Assembly (NCBI RefSeq): GCF_009360615.1
Contig: NZ_SPEY01000071.1
Coordinates: forward strand, 39,673 to 103,672
Reading direction: 5' to 3'
DNA length: 64,000 bases
Origin: Comamonas sp.
Lineage (GTDB): Bacteria; Pseudomonadota; Gammaproteobacteria; Burkholderiales; Burkholderiaceae_C
Part shown: piece by piece, positions 7,906 through 16,064 of the stretch
Position numbering within the stretch: the first letter of the stretch is position 1
Layout of the letters: each line of letters starts with the position of its first letter
The notes under the pieces: model-generated
The model's database searches: none
Told to the model about the DNA's origin: nothing
Seen by the model: only the letters and a program-made list of their open reading frames with translations
Position numbers and translations under genes: made by a program

Positions 7906-9435
7906 TCAGTTGGCGGACAGCGCGCAAGCCGGCCCGGGGCGGCCATAGAACCAGCCTTGACCAATCGCCCCGGGAGCCAGCTTGGCAATATACCGATGCT
8001 GTTCAAGTGTCTCCACTCCCTCGACGACAATCTGAACCCCCATCTTTTTCGTCATGGCCACAATGTTATCGAGAATGGGTGCCGTATCTGCCTGCGAATC
8101 AACCGATCGGATAAAGACCCTGTCCAACTTGATGCCGTCGATGCCACCTTCAAGGATTCGACTGATGTTGGAGTAACCCACTCCGAAATCATCGATGTAT
8201 ATTTTCACTCCCAGGGACCGATATTTCTGGAATATCCTGGCTGGATCGTCGACGCTGAACTGGCTGCCTTCGGTCACCTCCAGAACTATTTTCTCTGCGG
8301 GAATTTGCATTTTTTCCAGTGTCGATTTCACAAACTCAAAGAAATCGTCTTCTTCCAGATCTGCAGGAAATACATTGATTCCTACATAAAAATCGTCTTC
8401 GGCCTTGAGCTTGACCTTCAGCTCTTCGACGACGCTGGTGAATACATATGTGGCAAATGCTTTTCGCAAGCCCAATTTCTGAATCAAAGGAATGAACACA
8501 TCGGGAGAGACTGCACCAACTTCATTGTGGCACCAACGGGCCAAGGCTTCTGCACCGACGATTCTTCTGTCTGCGACAGCCAGCAAGGGCTGATATTCCA
8601 TGAGGATCTGTCGCGACCTCATGGCTTCGAGCAGCCTGTAGCGCAATCCGTGCTTGACCCTCCAGCGCATGGCGATGGTGATCGACAAAAGCAGGCCAAT
8701 TGCCAATCCCAGACCAGACAGCACCAGGGTGTTGAGCCTGCATGAGACCCTGAATTCGGACTGCACGCAAAGATCGGAAACGCAACTCGTTTTTTGAAGT
8801 GTCGGCCGGATCTTACGAGATAAAAAATCTTCCTGTATATGCCTGTAATTGTCCAATACCTTGGAATACCAATAGATGATTTTCTGATCTTTGGAGTTGA
8901 TCTGCACAACCGTATTGGTCCCCTCCGCTGCCAGATCATCGAACAGATCGTGGTTGGTAAAGATTGCCACGCTCCCCCCCAGGGCCACCGAGCCGGTGTC
9001 TTTACCGAGTTGAGAAAATTCAATATTCGGCCAGAGCAGAACCCCGTCTTCCCGCTGCTTACTGGCGGATTCGGGCAATCGCATCCCGTCAACCACTGCC
9101 GACATTGCAGTGCATCTTATCTTCCCATCTACCATCCTTCCGATATCCGCTATATATTTGGCATGGGAAAGATGTATTTTCAACTCTTGAATGTCATGCG
9201 GACTGCAATCAGCCCCTGTTGCGTTGAGAGCATCGAATATCTTTGTTTCCTCCTGCCTCTGCCTCATGGCTCGCTTCAAGATGAACGAGTGCTGTATTTC
9301 TGCCTGATCTTCAAAATGATAAAGATCGAGCCGATTGCCAAAGAAGAATCCGAAAAACAATCCCACAATAGGCAAAGAATAAATCAGAAGCTTTATTTCT
9401 ATGGGGTTCTTATTGATTCCCGATAAATTACTCAT
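7906..9435 (-). CDS. CSS-motif EAL-domain cyclic-di-GMP phosphodiesterase
   Basis: A 509-residue membrane enzyme that should cleave c-di-GMP to pGpG. TM1 is about residues 14-34 and TM2 about 236-256. They enclose a periplasmic region with the CSS-type core (ADCSPHDIQEL at 76-85 and GKIRC ending at 108), whose cysteines in E. coli relatives such as PdeC form a redox-sensitive disulfide. The cytoplasmic EAL domain keeps its catalytic residues: EAL at about 296, GINVFP, LEVTEGS, YIDDFGVGYS, IKLD, VVEGVET and GQGWFYGRP. The coding DNA for the N-terminal half is distinctly AT-rich (sampled lines about 37-45% GC), unlike its neighbours. The periplasmic part has three more Cys (about 218, 223, 232). 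The start ATG has only a weak ribosome binding site. Confidence 0.92.
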   Translation of the reverse strand: MSNLSGINKNPIEIKLLIYSLPIVGLFFGFFFGNRLDLYHFEDQAEIQHSFILKRAMRQRQEETKIFDALNATGADCSPHDIQELKIHLSHAKYIADIGRMVDGKIRCTAMSAVVDGMRLPESASKQREDGVLLWPNIEFSQLGKDTGSVALGGSVAIFTNHDLFDDLAAEGTNTVVQINSKDQKIIYWYSKVLDNYRHIQEDFLSRKIRPTLQKTSCVSDLCVQSEFRVSCRLNTLVLSGLGLAIGLLLSITIAMRWRVKHGLRYRLLEAMRSRQILMEYQPLLAVADRRIVGAEALARWCHNEVGAVSPDVFIPLIQKLGLRKAFATYVFTSVVEELKVKLKAEDDFYVGINVFPADLEEDDFFEFVKSTLEKMQIPAEKIVLEVTEGSQFSVDDPARIFQKYRSLGVKIYIDDFGVGYSNISRILEGGIDGIKLDRVFIRSVDSQADTAPILDNIVAMTKKMGVQIVVEGVETLEQHRYIAKLAPGAIGQGWFYGRPGPACALSAN

Positions 9436-10049
9436 TGATTGATTTTCATAGGCCTATTGAATTTTCATTCTATGTTCACCCGCAAACATGCCTGGAATCT
9501 TTCTTTGTGTCTGAATGTTTGTCTTGGAGACTGACGGTATCCCGGTAGGATATTGCGCCCTCGGAGCGTGTAGCAGTGCCCATTCGGACAATGAGCGCGA
9601 AACTCGATTGGTCAGAGCAACGCCTGCCGATGTGACTCGCAGCCGGACTCCGACCTGCAGCCTGCATACCGAATCCTGTGAGGGGTATCGAGAGTTCCGT
9701 CTCAGTCCTTAAACAGTGGAGACGTCATGGCGGCTCGCTCACGATTTTCAGGCTCTCACCCTGTTCTCCTGCAAACAAGCTGTCCTTGCGCGCCAACCTG
9801 AACCCGTGAAGCAGATGACGCAACAAACCGCCCCGCAGGACCCGCAACAGCCGCAGCAAAGCACTGATCAACGCCAGCCAGGCCAGAACCCCGCCAATGC
9901 GGCCGGCCACAGCAGCAAACCCCGAGCCAGGCCCAGAGTCAGGGACAGCCGCCGCACGGACCGCTGCATCGAACCCACCATCACTGAAAGCACGCACCGG
10001 GCCCGGTGTGGACGCGCTGCTCGGATCCCCACACAAAAAAGGAGCTGGA
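9436..10049. other. Gene-poor gap upstream of the EAL gene
   Basis: The first 60 bases are AT-rich and probably hold the promoter of the leftward EAL gene. The rest has overlapping frames on both strands, including a leftward one with a hydrophobic stretch (VLAWLALISALLRLLRVL), but no start signal or family match. It is probably decayed sequence. Confidence 0.35.
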
Positions 10050-10352
10050 ATGCAATCAGCCTCCCCGCTCATCTCATCTGATCGTTTCAACGGCAGCAAT
10101 GTCGACCACCGCAATGGCGACAGACCGGGGTCCATCCACTCCCTGGTGACCGACACGCTCACCGGCAAGGTTCGATACGCAGTGATGCAGGCTGTTTCCT
10201 GGGTATCGCCCCGGATGCCTCTCCCCTGCCGTGGGATAGGCATCGGAGATGAGCCCGGCCCAGGCGGGTTTGTGGTTTCCGCCACCAGGGAGCGGCTCGG
10301 GAAAGCGCACCACTCTGCCGCTGGCATCGTGACCGAATGCCCGCAAGATTAG
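10050..10352 (+). pseudogene. Frameshifted PRC-barrel domain gene
   Basis: The frame opens at ATG 10050 behind AAAAAAGGAGCTGG and reads LISSDRFNGSNVDHRNGD, GSIHSLVTDTLTGKVRYAVM, which is the first half of a bacterial PRC-barrel protein (family pattern LISS-x-R-V-x-G-x-x-V...GSI-x-x-x-M-I-D...SGKVAYAVM). After about 10194 the expected continuation FLGIAPDASPLPWD lies in another frame (from 10196). That frame stops near 10250, whereas the end of the domain (GGFVVSATRERLGKA) is back in the first frame. So two indels scramble the centre. Intact relatives are small stress-linked cytoplasmic proteins. Sequencing error at both points is possible but unlikely. Confidence 0.65.
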
Positions 10353-10779
10353 GACCGCTGCGTCCACGGCCACAACGGTGTGCCTTTGGTATCCATCAGG
10401 CACGCAGCAGCCGAGGCGTCAACGTGTGCGTTCAGAAGCACCGCAAGGACCTGGCGCGCGATCATTCCCCCGCAGGGTCAGGCAGAGCCATCCGATGTGA
10501 GGGTTGCAGTCGGAGATTCTTGCTCAAAATCAAGGCCTCGAATACGCTTGACCAGTACTGCAGCGCAACCATCTTCCATGGCGCTCAAGCCGTGCCACGC
10601 GATGGCAAACGCCCCCTCGTTTTCTGCCGAGCCTGAGATTCTCTGACCCTCCCTCCGCTTCCTCGGGCACGCCGAAAGGCATCGGCCTTTACCCACAAGC
10701 TCACCCGCCAATGCCGGTGGGCTTTTTCTTTGCCTGCGGACATCCGCTGCAGCCACGCAACACCCCGCCTTCACGACTG
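10353..10779. other. Gene-poor stretch after the PRC-barrel relic
   Basis: No supported gene. A terminator-like hairpin lies at 10697-10729. The stretch contains TTGCTCAAAATCAA (10520-10533), one mismatch from an FNR box but with no gene to serve. Confidence 0.35.
10697..10729 (+). terminator. Rho-independent terminator
   Basis: AAGCTCACC pairs with GGTGGGCTT (one G-T wobble) around a ten-base loop, and the T-rich tail starts at 10723 (ctttttctttg). No intact gene precedes it, so it may be the leftover terminator of the decayed PRC-barrel region. Confidence 0.55.
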
Positions 10780-10809
10780 TTGACGCACTGTACAGTCCAC
10801 GCCTAAACT
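10780..10809 (+). promoter_or_regulatory. Sigma-70-like promoter in front of LexA-like boxes
   Basis: TTGACG at 10780-10785 and TAAACT at 10804-10809, with an 18-base spacer. A palindrome ACTGTACAGT (10787-10796) sits in the spacer. Transcription would start about where the CTGT-N8-ACAG box lies and would lead into the tiny ORFs from 11039. Confidence 0.5.
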
Positions 10810-10810
10810 A

Positions 10811-10844
10811 CTGTACATTTAAACAGCACTGATTAAAATAACAG
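10811..10844 (+). promoter_or_regulatory. Tandem LexA-like (SOS) boxes
   Basis: CTGTACATTTAAACAG (10811-10826) fits the LexA consensus CTGT-N8-ACAG exactly with an AT-rich centre. CTGATTAAAATAACAG (10829-10844) fits with one mismatch and starts 18 bases further on. Both lie directly downstream of a promoter, where a repressor would block transcription. One exact CTGT-N8-ACAG match is expected by chance in about 65 kb, so the support comes from the tandem arrangement and placement. Confidence 0.45.
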
Positions 10845-11038
10845 TCATATCCGACGCAGCCGCCTGTTGGAGATCCAGGATTTTGTCCCGAACCGCAGCT
10901 TCACCATCGATTCCCAGCCAGAGCGCGAAGCGCATTCACTCCACACCTTCGTTGGTTTCGCCTGCTCGCAAGGGCACTGGCCTTTTTTATTCGCCCCCGC
11001 CCATCCAGCGGGCCGGCCTCTCGTCTGAAGGAGATTTC

Positions 11039-11113
11039 ATGCCGTACCGCACCATCCCTGCCCCCGTTGATGAAGACCTCGTGAGGCGCCTGCGCGAGAA
11101 GGGAGGCCTGTGA
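11039..11113 (+). CDS. Tiny ORF, 24 aa, first of an overlapping set
   Basis: ATG 11039 follows AAGGAGAT with proper spacing, the best ribosome binding site in this stretch. It encodes 24 residues (MPYRTIPAPVDEDLVRRLRE then KGGL), a charged, soluble-looking peptide. Its stop TGA overlaps the GTG of the next tiny ORF (GTGA), the arrangement of translationally coupled genes. No family is known to me. It could be a real small protein or a leader peptide for the hydrophobic ORFs behind it. Confidence 0.4.
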   Translation: MPYRTIPAPVDEDLVRRLREKGGL

Positions 11114-11199
11114 AATGGCCACACACCTCCACCGCCGCACTCGCGCTGCTGCTGGCGGTCCTGCTCTTGCTCGCTCCTGCCCTGGAGCAAAGCTTCTGA
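11110..11199 (+). CDS. Tiny hydrophobic ORF, 29 aa, single membrane span
   Basis: GTG 11110 overlaps the previous stop by four bases (GTGA) and GGGAGG lies three bases upstream. The product is 29 residues: MKWPHTSTAA, then an uninterrupted Leu/Ala/Val stretch of about 14 residues, then APALEQSF. It is a plausible single-pass inner-membrane peptide. Size, hydrophobicity and LexA-like boxes upstream recall SOS-induced membrane peptides such as TisB, though the sequence is not similar and there is no amphipathic Lys pattern. A real gene is possible but not proven. Confidence 0.38.
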   Translation: MKWPHTSTAALALLLAVLLLLAPALEQSF

Positions 11200-11204
11200 A
11201 CGCC

Positions 11205-11294
11205 GTGCAATGGGGACTTGTGCTGCTGGGCCTGTGCGGTCTGTTCGGTGCAGTCGCCGTCATCGCCAGCACCCCAGAGGCCTGGCCGCTTTGA
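11205..11294 (+). CDS. Tiny hydrophobic ORF, 29 aa
   Basis: GTG 11205 is the conventional start. A CTG at 11196 overlapping the previous stop (CTGA) sits 8 bases after GGAG and may be the real start, giving 32 residues. The product MQWGLVLLGLCGLFGAVAVI followed by ASTPEAWPL is one membrane span with a short polar tail. It continues the run of overlapping tiny frames, and both hydrophobic products keep a Trp near the N-terminus. Confidence 0.33.
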   Translation: MQWGLVLLGLCGLFGAVAVIASTPEAWPL

Positions 11295-11310
11295 AGGCTC
11301 AATCCATCAA

Positions 11311-11357
11311 TTCTGATAGCTATACGCGCTTGATTGGTAAGCGCCATACTGGATAAA
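11311..11357. repeat. Copy of a palindromic intergenic repeat
   Basis: Segment ttctgatagctatacgcgcttgattggtaagcgccatactgg has the partly palindromic layout tgatagct...gcgcttg...taagcgc...agcta seen again at 41161, 46376 and 61705. It lies between the tiny ORFs and the 64-aa gene. Confidence 0.45.
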
Positions 11358-11361
11358 TGTC

Positions 11362-11556
11362 ATGGAAAAGATCATCGAATCCCTGATCCTCTTCGCCGCG
11401 ATCGGCATGGGTGCACTGTGGCTGGCCACTCCCAGTGCCCAGGCAGACGAGCCCACCGCCCGCACACGATCCCTGCGCGATGAATTTGCCTGTCCGGGCA
11501 TGCACGCCGAATGGCTGGACGCCCACACCGTCCAATGCCTGCGTGAAAAGCCCTGA
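11362..11556 (+). CDS. Small exported protein, 64 aa
   Basis: ATG 11362 starts a 64-residue product with an N-terminal hydrophobic segment (SLILFAAIGMGALWLA) and a signal-peptidase-like site after PSAQA. This leaves about 38 mature residues with two Cys (FACPGMHAEWL and TVQCLREKP) that could pair in the periplasm. The ribosome binding site is weak (GGAT). I do not recognise the family. The position behind the LexA-like promoter and the tiny ORFs may be coincidental, because a repeat element separates them. Confidence 0.5.
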   Translation: MEKIIESLILFAAIGMGALWLATPSAQADEPTARTRSLRDEFACPGMHAEWLDAHTVQCLREKP

Positions 11557-12525
11557 CCCACTGCCACGCGCGTCGTTCCATCGGTGGGGCCGAGGCTGCA
11601 GCACCACGATGCCCCAAGACCTGTCTGCCAGTCGCTGTTGAACGCACAGCACCCAGCGCCAGTTGCACATTGCTTTCAGAGTCAAACCACCCTCAGGCAT
11701 CTACAGAAAAAGGGCAATGCGCCCACCCATCAAGTGCGCTCCGACATCCACGCCGAGGAGCGCCAGCCTGGCTATCCATAGGGCCTTTTCCTTTCCGGAT
11801 CACGGCAGCGAGCTTGCGCGGTCCTCACCGACCGTCCGGAACCGGCCCAATGCCTGCCGACCCGGTCGCCACGTTTCCGAGCCTGCATGGGCACGCACTG
11901 CCGGCACAGCAGACCGGGCCCGATAGCCGGAGGGGCCGATGCCATGTCCGGGATACCGTTACCGCGAGAGATGCTCTCGCCGCCTGCGAGTGCACGCGTC
12001 GATCTTCCTGCTGACGGGCAGCACGCAAAGACCGCGTTCACCAGCACCTGCTTACTCGAAACCTGTCTTGCTGCCCAACGTGGCGCAATAGAACGAGGCC
12101 GGATGGGCCACGCCGATCATGGGCGCTGCGGCCTGCAGCCGGCAACCGCCGATGCCGAGCATTGCGGCAAGAACGGCGCCGGTGCGGGGGCTTTTTCACG
12201 GGCCCAATTGTCGCCAATGCTTCCCCAGGCCCAGGTGCATGAAGTCATGCTTCCGGCCTGTTTAGACCCACTTTCTCGGACTTCGTGCGTTGAAGGCAAG
12301 GGTTTGCGCCGGCAATCCTGGCGCATGCTGTCAGCGAATGTCACTTTTAGTCATTTCCTCGGCAAAAAAGGACAAAGGGAACTGTCAGAAATCGCAAGAA
12401 GTTGTTAATTTCCGGTCTAGCGGATCCGCAACTGACACATTGCCGATCGCGTTGGCATTTAGATTCGATGAGAGATATGGCCAGTCTGGCCTGTCTGTTG
12501 GCAGTGACTAGCAGAAGGCCTATGT
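11557..12525. other. Gene-poor gap of nearly 1 kb
   Basis: No frame with convincing coding character; apparent open frames are unsupported on either strand. The last 150 bases are AT-richer and probably hold the promoter of the GGDEF gene at 12526. It continues the decayed region that begins at 9436. Confidence 0.35.
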
Positions 12526-13743
12526 ATGCATACGAGCAACGACCATATCTACGTGCTGATGCCATCCCTGTCCCTGCTGTTTCTTGCGGGCTTGCTCGGG
12601 GTGTGCTGGGTGACACAACCCCGACAACGCTTTCTGCTCTGGCTATGCGCCGCCTTCCTGTTGACGGCCGTGTCCGTCAGCATTCGCAGCGTGCTGAAGT
12701 TCGAGGTTCTCAACCACTATGTCATTCTCGTGAACGGGCTGTTTCTGGCGGGAGCATGGTGTCTGTCCAAAAGTTTTTCAGAACGTCGGCGCGTGCCGAT
12801 GTATCCGCTTGCCGTCCTGGCACTGTGCGCTGTCACCCTGGCATCGCTGTACTACTTCGCCAACATGGCGCGGAACCCCGAAGGACGGCTGCATGCATTC
12901 GGCATCGGCGTCGCACTGATTCTCCTGCTGCCGGTGCCTGCCGTCCTCAGGCGGGGCCTCTCCAGTGACTGGCTGGACAGGACTTTGCTGTGGTCCTATC
13001 TGTCGTATGCCGTTCTCACCATGCTGCGCCCGACGCTGGTGGCGACCTTCGCGCACAACGGTCTCAGCGATGCCATGGAGGCCAACTCGACCTACTGGCT
13101 GACCACGCTGATGAGCATTCTGTTTTTTGCCTTGCTCTTCACCGTGCTGATCTGTGCCGTCACCATCAGGGATACGGTGCGCCAGCTGCGCACCGAACGT
13201 GATCTGGATGCGCTGACCCAGACACTGAACCGCCGCGCCTTTGGCGAAACCGCGCTGCAGCGCCTGGCCGACAAGCGCCTGTATCCCATGGCCCTGGTGG
13301 CCTGCGACATCGATCACTTCAAGCGCATCAACGACAGCTGGGGGCACGACAAGGGCGACGAAGTGCTTCAGCTGGTATCCAGAGCCATGCAGCACAATGT
13401 GCGTAGCAATGATCTGGTGGCACGCTTTGGCGGCGAGGAATTCATGGTTCTGCTGACCCGGATCGACCTTCAGGGTGCCGAGCAGGTCGCCAGACGCATC
13501 GGCCTGGAACTCAGAAGCGACCAGAAGGTTCTGCCGGCCGGCCCCGCCGTGACGCTGAGCTTCGGCATCACCGCCATCCACAATGCCAACCAGCTTGAAG
13601 GGGCGCTGCGGCTGGCCGATCAGCTGCTCTACAGCGCCAAGAATGCGGGACGGGATCGCGTGCATGTGGAGGGCCGCCTCTACCCGGACATCAGCTTCGA
13701 GCAGACCATGCCTGCAGACCACCCCATGGCGCTGCTGATGTAG
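12526..13743 (+). CDS. Membrane-bound GGDEF diguanylate cyclase
   Basis: A 405-residue protein that should make c-di-GMP from two GTP. Residues 1-212 hold about six or seven membrane spans forming an uncharacterised sensor. A short linker (TVRQLRTERDLDALTQTLNRRAF) leads into the GGDEF domain. The active-site loop is GGEEF (302-306). The metal and GTP residues are present (CDIDHFKRINDSWGHDKGDEVL), and the inhibitory I-site RSND (293-296) is intact, so product inhibition is expected. The sensor half resembles that of the leftward GGDEF gene at 14683-15849, with a shared layout and motifs such as LRP in the sixth span. The YoaK-type gene lies between these two paralogues. Confidence 0.92.
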   Translation: MHTSNDHIYVLMPSLSLLFLAGLLGVCWVTQPRQRFLLWLCAAFLLTAVSVSIRSVLKFEVLNHYVILVNGLFLAGAWCLSKSFSERRRVPMYPLAVLALCAVTLASLYYFANMARNPEGRLHAFGIGVALILLLPVPAVLRRGLSSDWLDRTLLWSYLSYAVLTMLRPTLVATFAHNGLSDAMEANSTYWLTTLMSILFFALLFTVLICAVTIRDTVRQLRTERDLDALTQTLNRRAFGETALQRLADKRLYPMALVACDIDHFKRINDSWGHDKGDEVLQLVSRAMQHNVRSNDLVARFGGEEFMVLLTRIDLQGAEQVARRIGLELRSDQKVLPAGPAVTLSFGITAIHNANQLEGALRLADQLLYSAKNAGRDRVHVEGRLYPDISFEQTMPADHPMALLM

Positions 13744-13890
13744 TGCGGCCCGGCATCCGGGCATCTCGCAGCAGACAGCTCGTTGATCCAATTGGGCCCA
13801 CAATCGATGACTTCCGATTGGCTGCCGGCCCAACAGCTCGCCGGCATGGGCACTCCCGCCGTAGCTGCAGTTTTGTCAGTGGAATCCTTG

Positions 13891-14670
13891 ATGCGCAGAC
13901 TTCGCCATCTCACGAACCGGCATCGCACGCCGTCCACCAATATCGCCCTGGGCCTGCTGCTGGCCTTCAACGCCGGCGCGGTCAACGCTGGCGGCTTTCT
14001 GGTGCTGCGCATGTATACCTCGCACATGACAGGCTTTGCCTCGCAGATAGCCGACGGCATGGTGCTTGAAAACGCCACGCTGCTGCTGAACGCGCTGGGC
14101 GCCATCATCGCCTTCACGACCGGCGCGGCCGTGTGTGCGGTGCTGGTGAACTGGGGCCGCAAACGGCATCGGTACAGCGTCTATGCCCTGCCCCTGATGC
14201 TGGAAGCGCTGATGCTGATCGCCTTCGGCCTGATGGGGGCTGTCACCTTGACCTGGAACACCCCGTTTGCGGTGCCGCTGACCGTGCTGCTGCTGTCATT
14301 CATGATGGGTCTGCAAAATGCCGTGGGCTCCAAGACTTCGGGCGGCAGCACGCGCACCACGCACATGACCGGCAATTTCACGGATCTGGGCATGGAGCTG
14401 GGCAAGATGTTCTTCTGGAGGCGCCACGCCCAGGCCGGACTTTCATTGCCGTCCCAGGTCAGACACGACTGGCGCCGCATGAAGGTTTCGGCAGGTCTGA
14501 TCGTGATGTTCGTGCTGGGCGGGATCACCGGCGCGCTGGGCTTCAAGCACATAGGCTTTATCTGCGTGGTGCCGCTGGCCGCACTTTTGCTGGCGCTGTC
14601 CGTGCCGCCATTTCTGCGCGATGCCGTGCAGGCGGCCGAGCGACCGTCGCATTTCAGCAGGAAGCGATGA
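13891..14670 (+). CDS. YoaK family (DUF1275) membrane protein
   Basis: A 259-residue inner-membrane protein of the DUF1275/YoaK family, with about six membrane spans. The family hallmark G-A-V-N-A-G-G-F near residues 30-37 is present, followed by YTSHMTGFASQIADG and, later, SFMMGLQNAVGSKTSGG...TTHMTGNFTDLG. The two repeated H-M-T-G segments point to an internally duplicated transporter-like fold. Function is unknown in the family. The start at ATG 13891 (MRRLRHLTNRH) is preferred because residues before it are not family-like; in-frame starts at 13783 and 13807 exist. The gene sits between two convergent GGDEF genes. Confidence 0.85.
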   Translation: MRRLRHLTNRHRTPSTNIALGLLLAFNAGAVNAGGFLVLRMYTSHMTGFASQIADGMVLENATLLLNALGAIIAFTTGAAVCAVLVNWGRKRHRYSVYALPLMLEALMLIAFGLMGAVTLTWNTPFAVPLTVLLLSFMMGLQNAVGSKTSGGSTRTTHMTGNFTDLGMELGKMFFWRRHAQAGLSLPSQVRHDWRRMKVSAGLIVMFVLGGITGALGFKHIGFICVVPLAALLLALSVPPFLRDAVQAAERPSHFSRKR

Positions 14671-14682
14671 GCGGCCCGCAGC

Positions 14683-15849
14683 TCAAACTGCGGCCGCAGC
14701 CCCAGCGGGATCGAGCACGACGACCTGGTTGCGCCCTTGCTGCTTGGCCTTGTAGAGCTGCCGGTCAGCCTGCATCACGGCCTCCCGCAAGTCACTGTCC
14801 AAGGGACATGCCACGATGCCCAGGCTCAAGGTCACGCGCTGCCCATCGGGCAAGGGGTCTATGGCTTCGCTGATCCCTGCACGGATGCGCTGCGCGACCC
14901 GCCTTGCGGTCTCGATGTCGGCATGGGCCAGCAACAAAACGAACTCCTCGCCGCCAAAGCGGGCGACCAGGTCGGTGCCGCGAACCCCGGCCTGTATGAC
15001 CTGCGCGGCGGCCTTGAGCACCTGGTCTCCCAACTCGTGCCCCCAGTTGTCGTTGACACGCTTGAAGTGGTCCAGATCGGCCACGACCACCGAGATCGGC
15101 TGCGCCTTTCTATCACGCACAAGGGGCGGGGCAAGTTCCCAGAAGCTGCGTCGGTTCAGGACTCCGGTGAGCGCGTCGAGGTTGCGCTCTTCCCTCAGTT
15201 TGGACATGGCATCCGCCATGGAAACAATGAGCATCAACCCCGAGAAGACCAGACTGAACAGCAGCGAGCCCAGCATGGTGACCAGCCAGTAAATGGAGTT
15301 GAGCATGTCCTGCAACTCGCTGAAACCCAGATACAGGACCATGACCGGCCTCAGAACCGTATAGATGGCGAATGCGCCGTAGGACCGATACAGCAGTTTT
15401 TCCAGCCCGTCACGCTTGACCTTCTTCAGCGCGATGGCGGGAAAGGGCATGAAGTGAATGATGCCCAGTCCGGTATTCAGCCACAGCACGCGCGCAGCAA
15501 TATCGTCCCGCACGGCGCTGTATTCATAGAGCGCAGCGACTACGATGACGGACACCAGGGACGAGGTCTTGGGATAGGAGGGCACGGCAAACTTCTGGGC
15601 GACACCCCAGGTGCAGAGCCAGGCTGCCAGCAGGTATGCAGGCCCGGTGTAGACGGCCCATTTCGATAGCTCCCCCGCAGACATCAGACATTGCAGTCCC
15701 AGCGCAATCCCCGTCAGCGTCAGACCGAAAGCTGTGGAGAGCAGGAACAGGGAACGGCGCTGCGCCAGCCAGCAAAAAGCCATGAGCGCACCCAGGGCCA
15801 TGATGCAAACCGGTGCGACCAACAAGTACAGCTGCAAATGGCTAGGCAT
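14683..15849 (-). CDS. Membrane-bound GGDEF diguanylate cyclase
   Basis: A 388-residue leftward paralogue of the cyclase at 12526. Residues 1-210 form about seven membrane spans. The GGDEF domain follows the linker MSKLREERNLDALTGVLNRRSF. The active-site loop GGEEF (299-303), the metal motif ADLDHFKRVNDNWGHELGD and the I-site RGTD (290-293) are all intact, so it should be active and product-inhibited. The start at 15849 (MPSHLQLYL) is preferred over an in-frame ATG 39 bases upstream because it begins just before the first span. It converges on the YoaK gene (12 bases between stops). Confidence 0.92.
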   Translation of the reverse strand: MPSHLQLYLLVAPVCIMALGALMAFCWLAQRRSLFLLSTAFGLTLTGIALGLQCLMSAGELSKWAVYTGPAYLLAAWLCTWGVAQKFAVPSYPKTSSLVSVIVVAALYEYSAVRDDIAARVLWLNTGLGIIHFMPFPAIALKKVKRDGLEKLLYRSYGAFAIYTVLRPVMVLYLGFSELQDMLNSIYWLVTMLGSLLFSLVFSGLMLIVSMADAMSKLREERNLDALTGVLNRRSFWELAPPLVRDRKAQPISVVVADLDHFKRVNDNWGHELGDQVLKAAAQVIQAGVRGTDLVARFGGEEFVLLLAHADIETARRVAQRIRAGISEAIDPLPDGQRVTLSLGIVACPLDSDLREAVMQADRQLYKAKQQGRNQVVVLDPAGAAAAV

Positions 15850-16064
15850 GGTTCTGCCGATCAGAAGAGCCCAACCAGGGGGCCGCACCTATGTGACCAC
15901 CCATGCCCTGAGACTTGGAGGAAGACGTCCACTGGATCAGTGGACTGCAGGGTTCGGGAGCGAATGCTAGCAAGTGTCGAGACAACGACGAATCGATTTC
16001 CCGCGCGATTTCCGCCACCATCGACCGTAATGCAGCCGTCACCTGCGCATCCCGGCACGAAGGG

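Noticed and set aside
7296..8114. Open frame of 272 codons running rightward into the EAL gene
   Set aside because: Its right half is the antisense of the EAL gene and the left half has no family resemblance or ribosome binding site.
9725..10327. Leftward 200-codon frame with a hydrophobic stretch
   Set aside because: Its right half is antisense to the PRC-barrel relic, and there is no signal for translation; the hydrophobic run is the reverse of a Gln/Pro-rich frame.
10520..10533. TTGCTCAAAATCAA, one mismatch from an FNR box
   Set aside because: No supported gene lies downstream on either strand; a match of this quality is expected by chance.
11887..12408. Open frame of 173 codons upstream of the GGDEF gene
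   Set aside because: Cys-rich, low-order composition with no start signal; it lies in the decayed stretch and has no recognisable domain.
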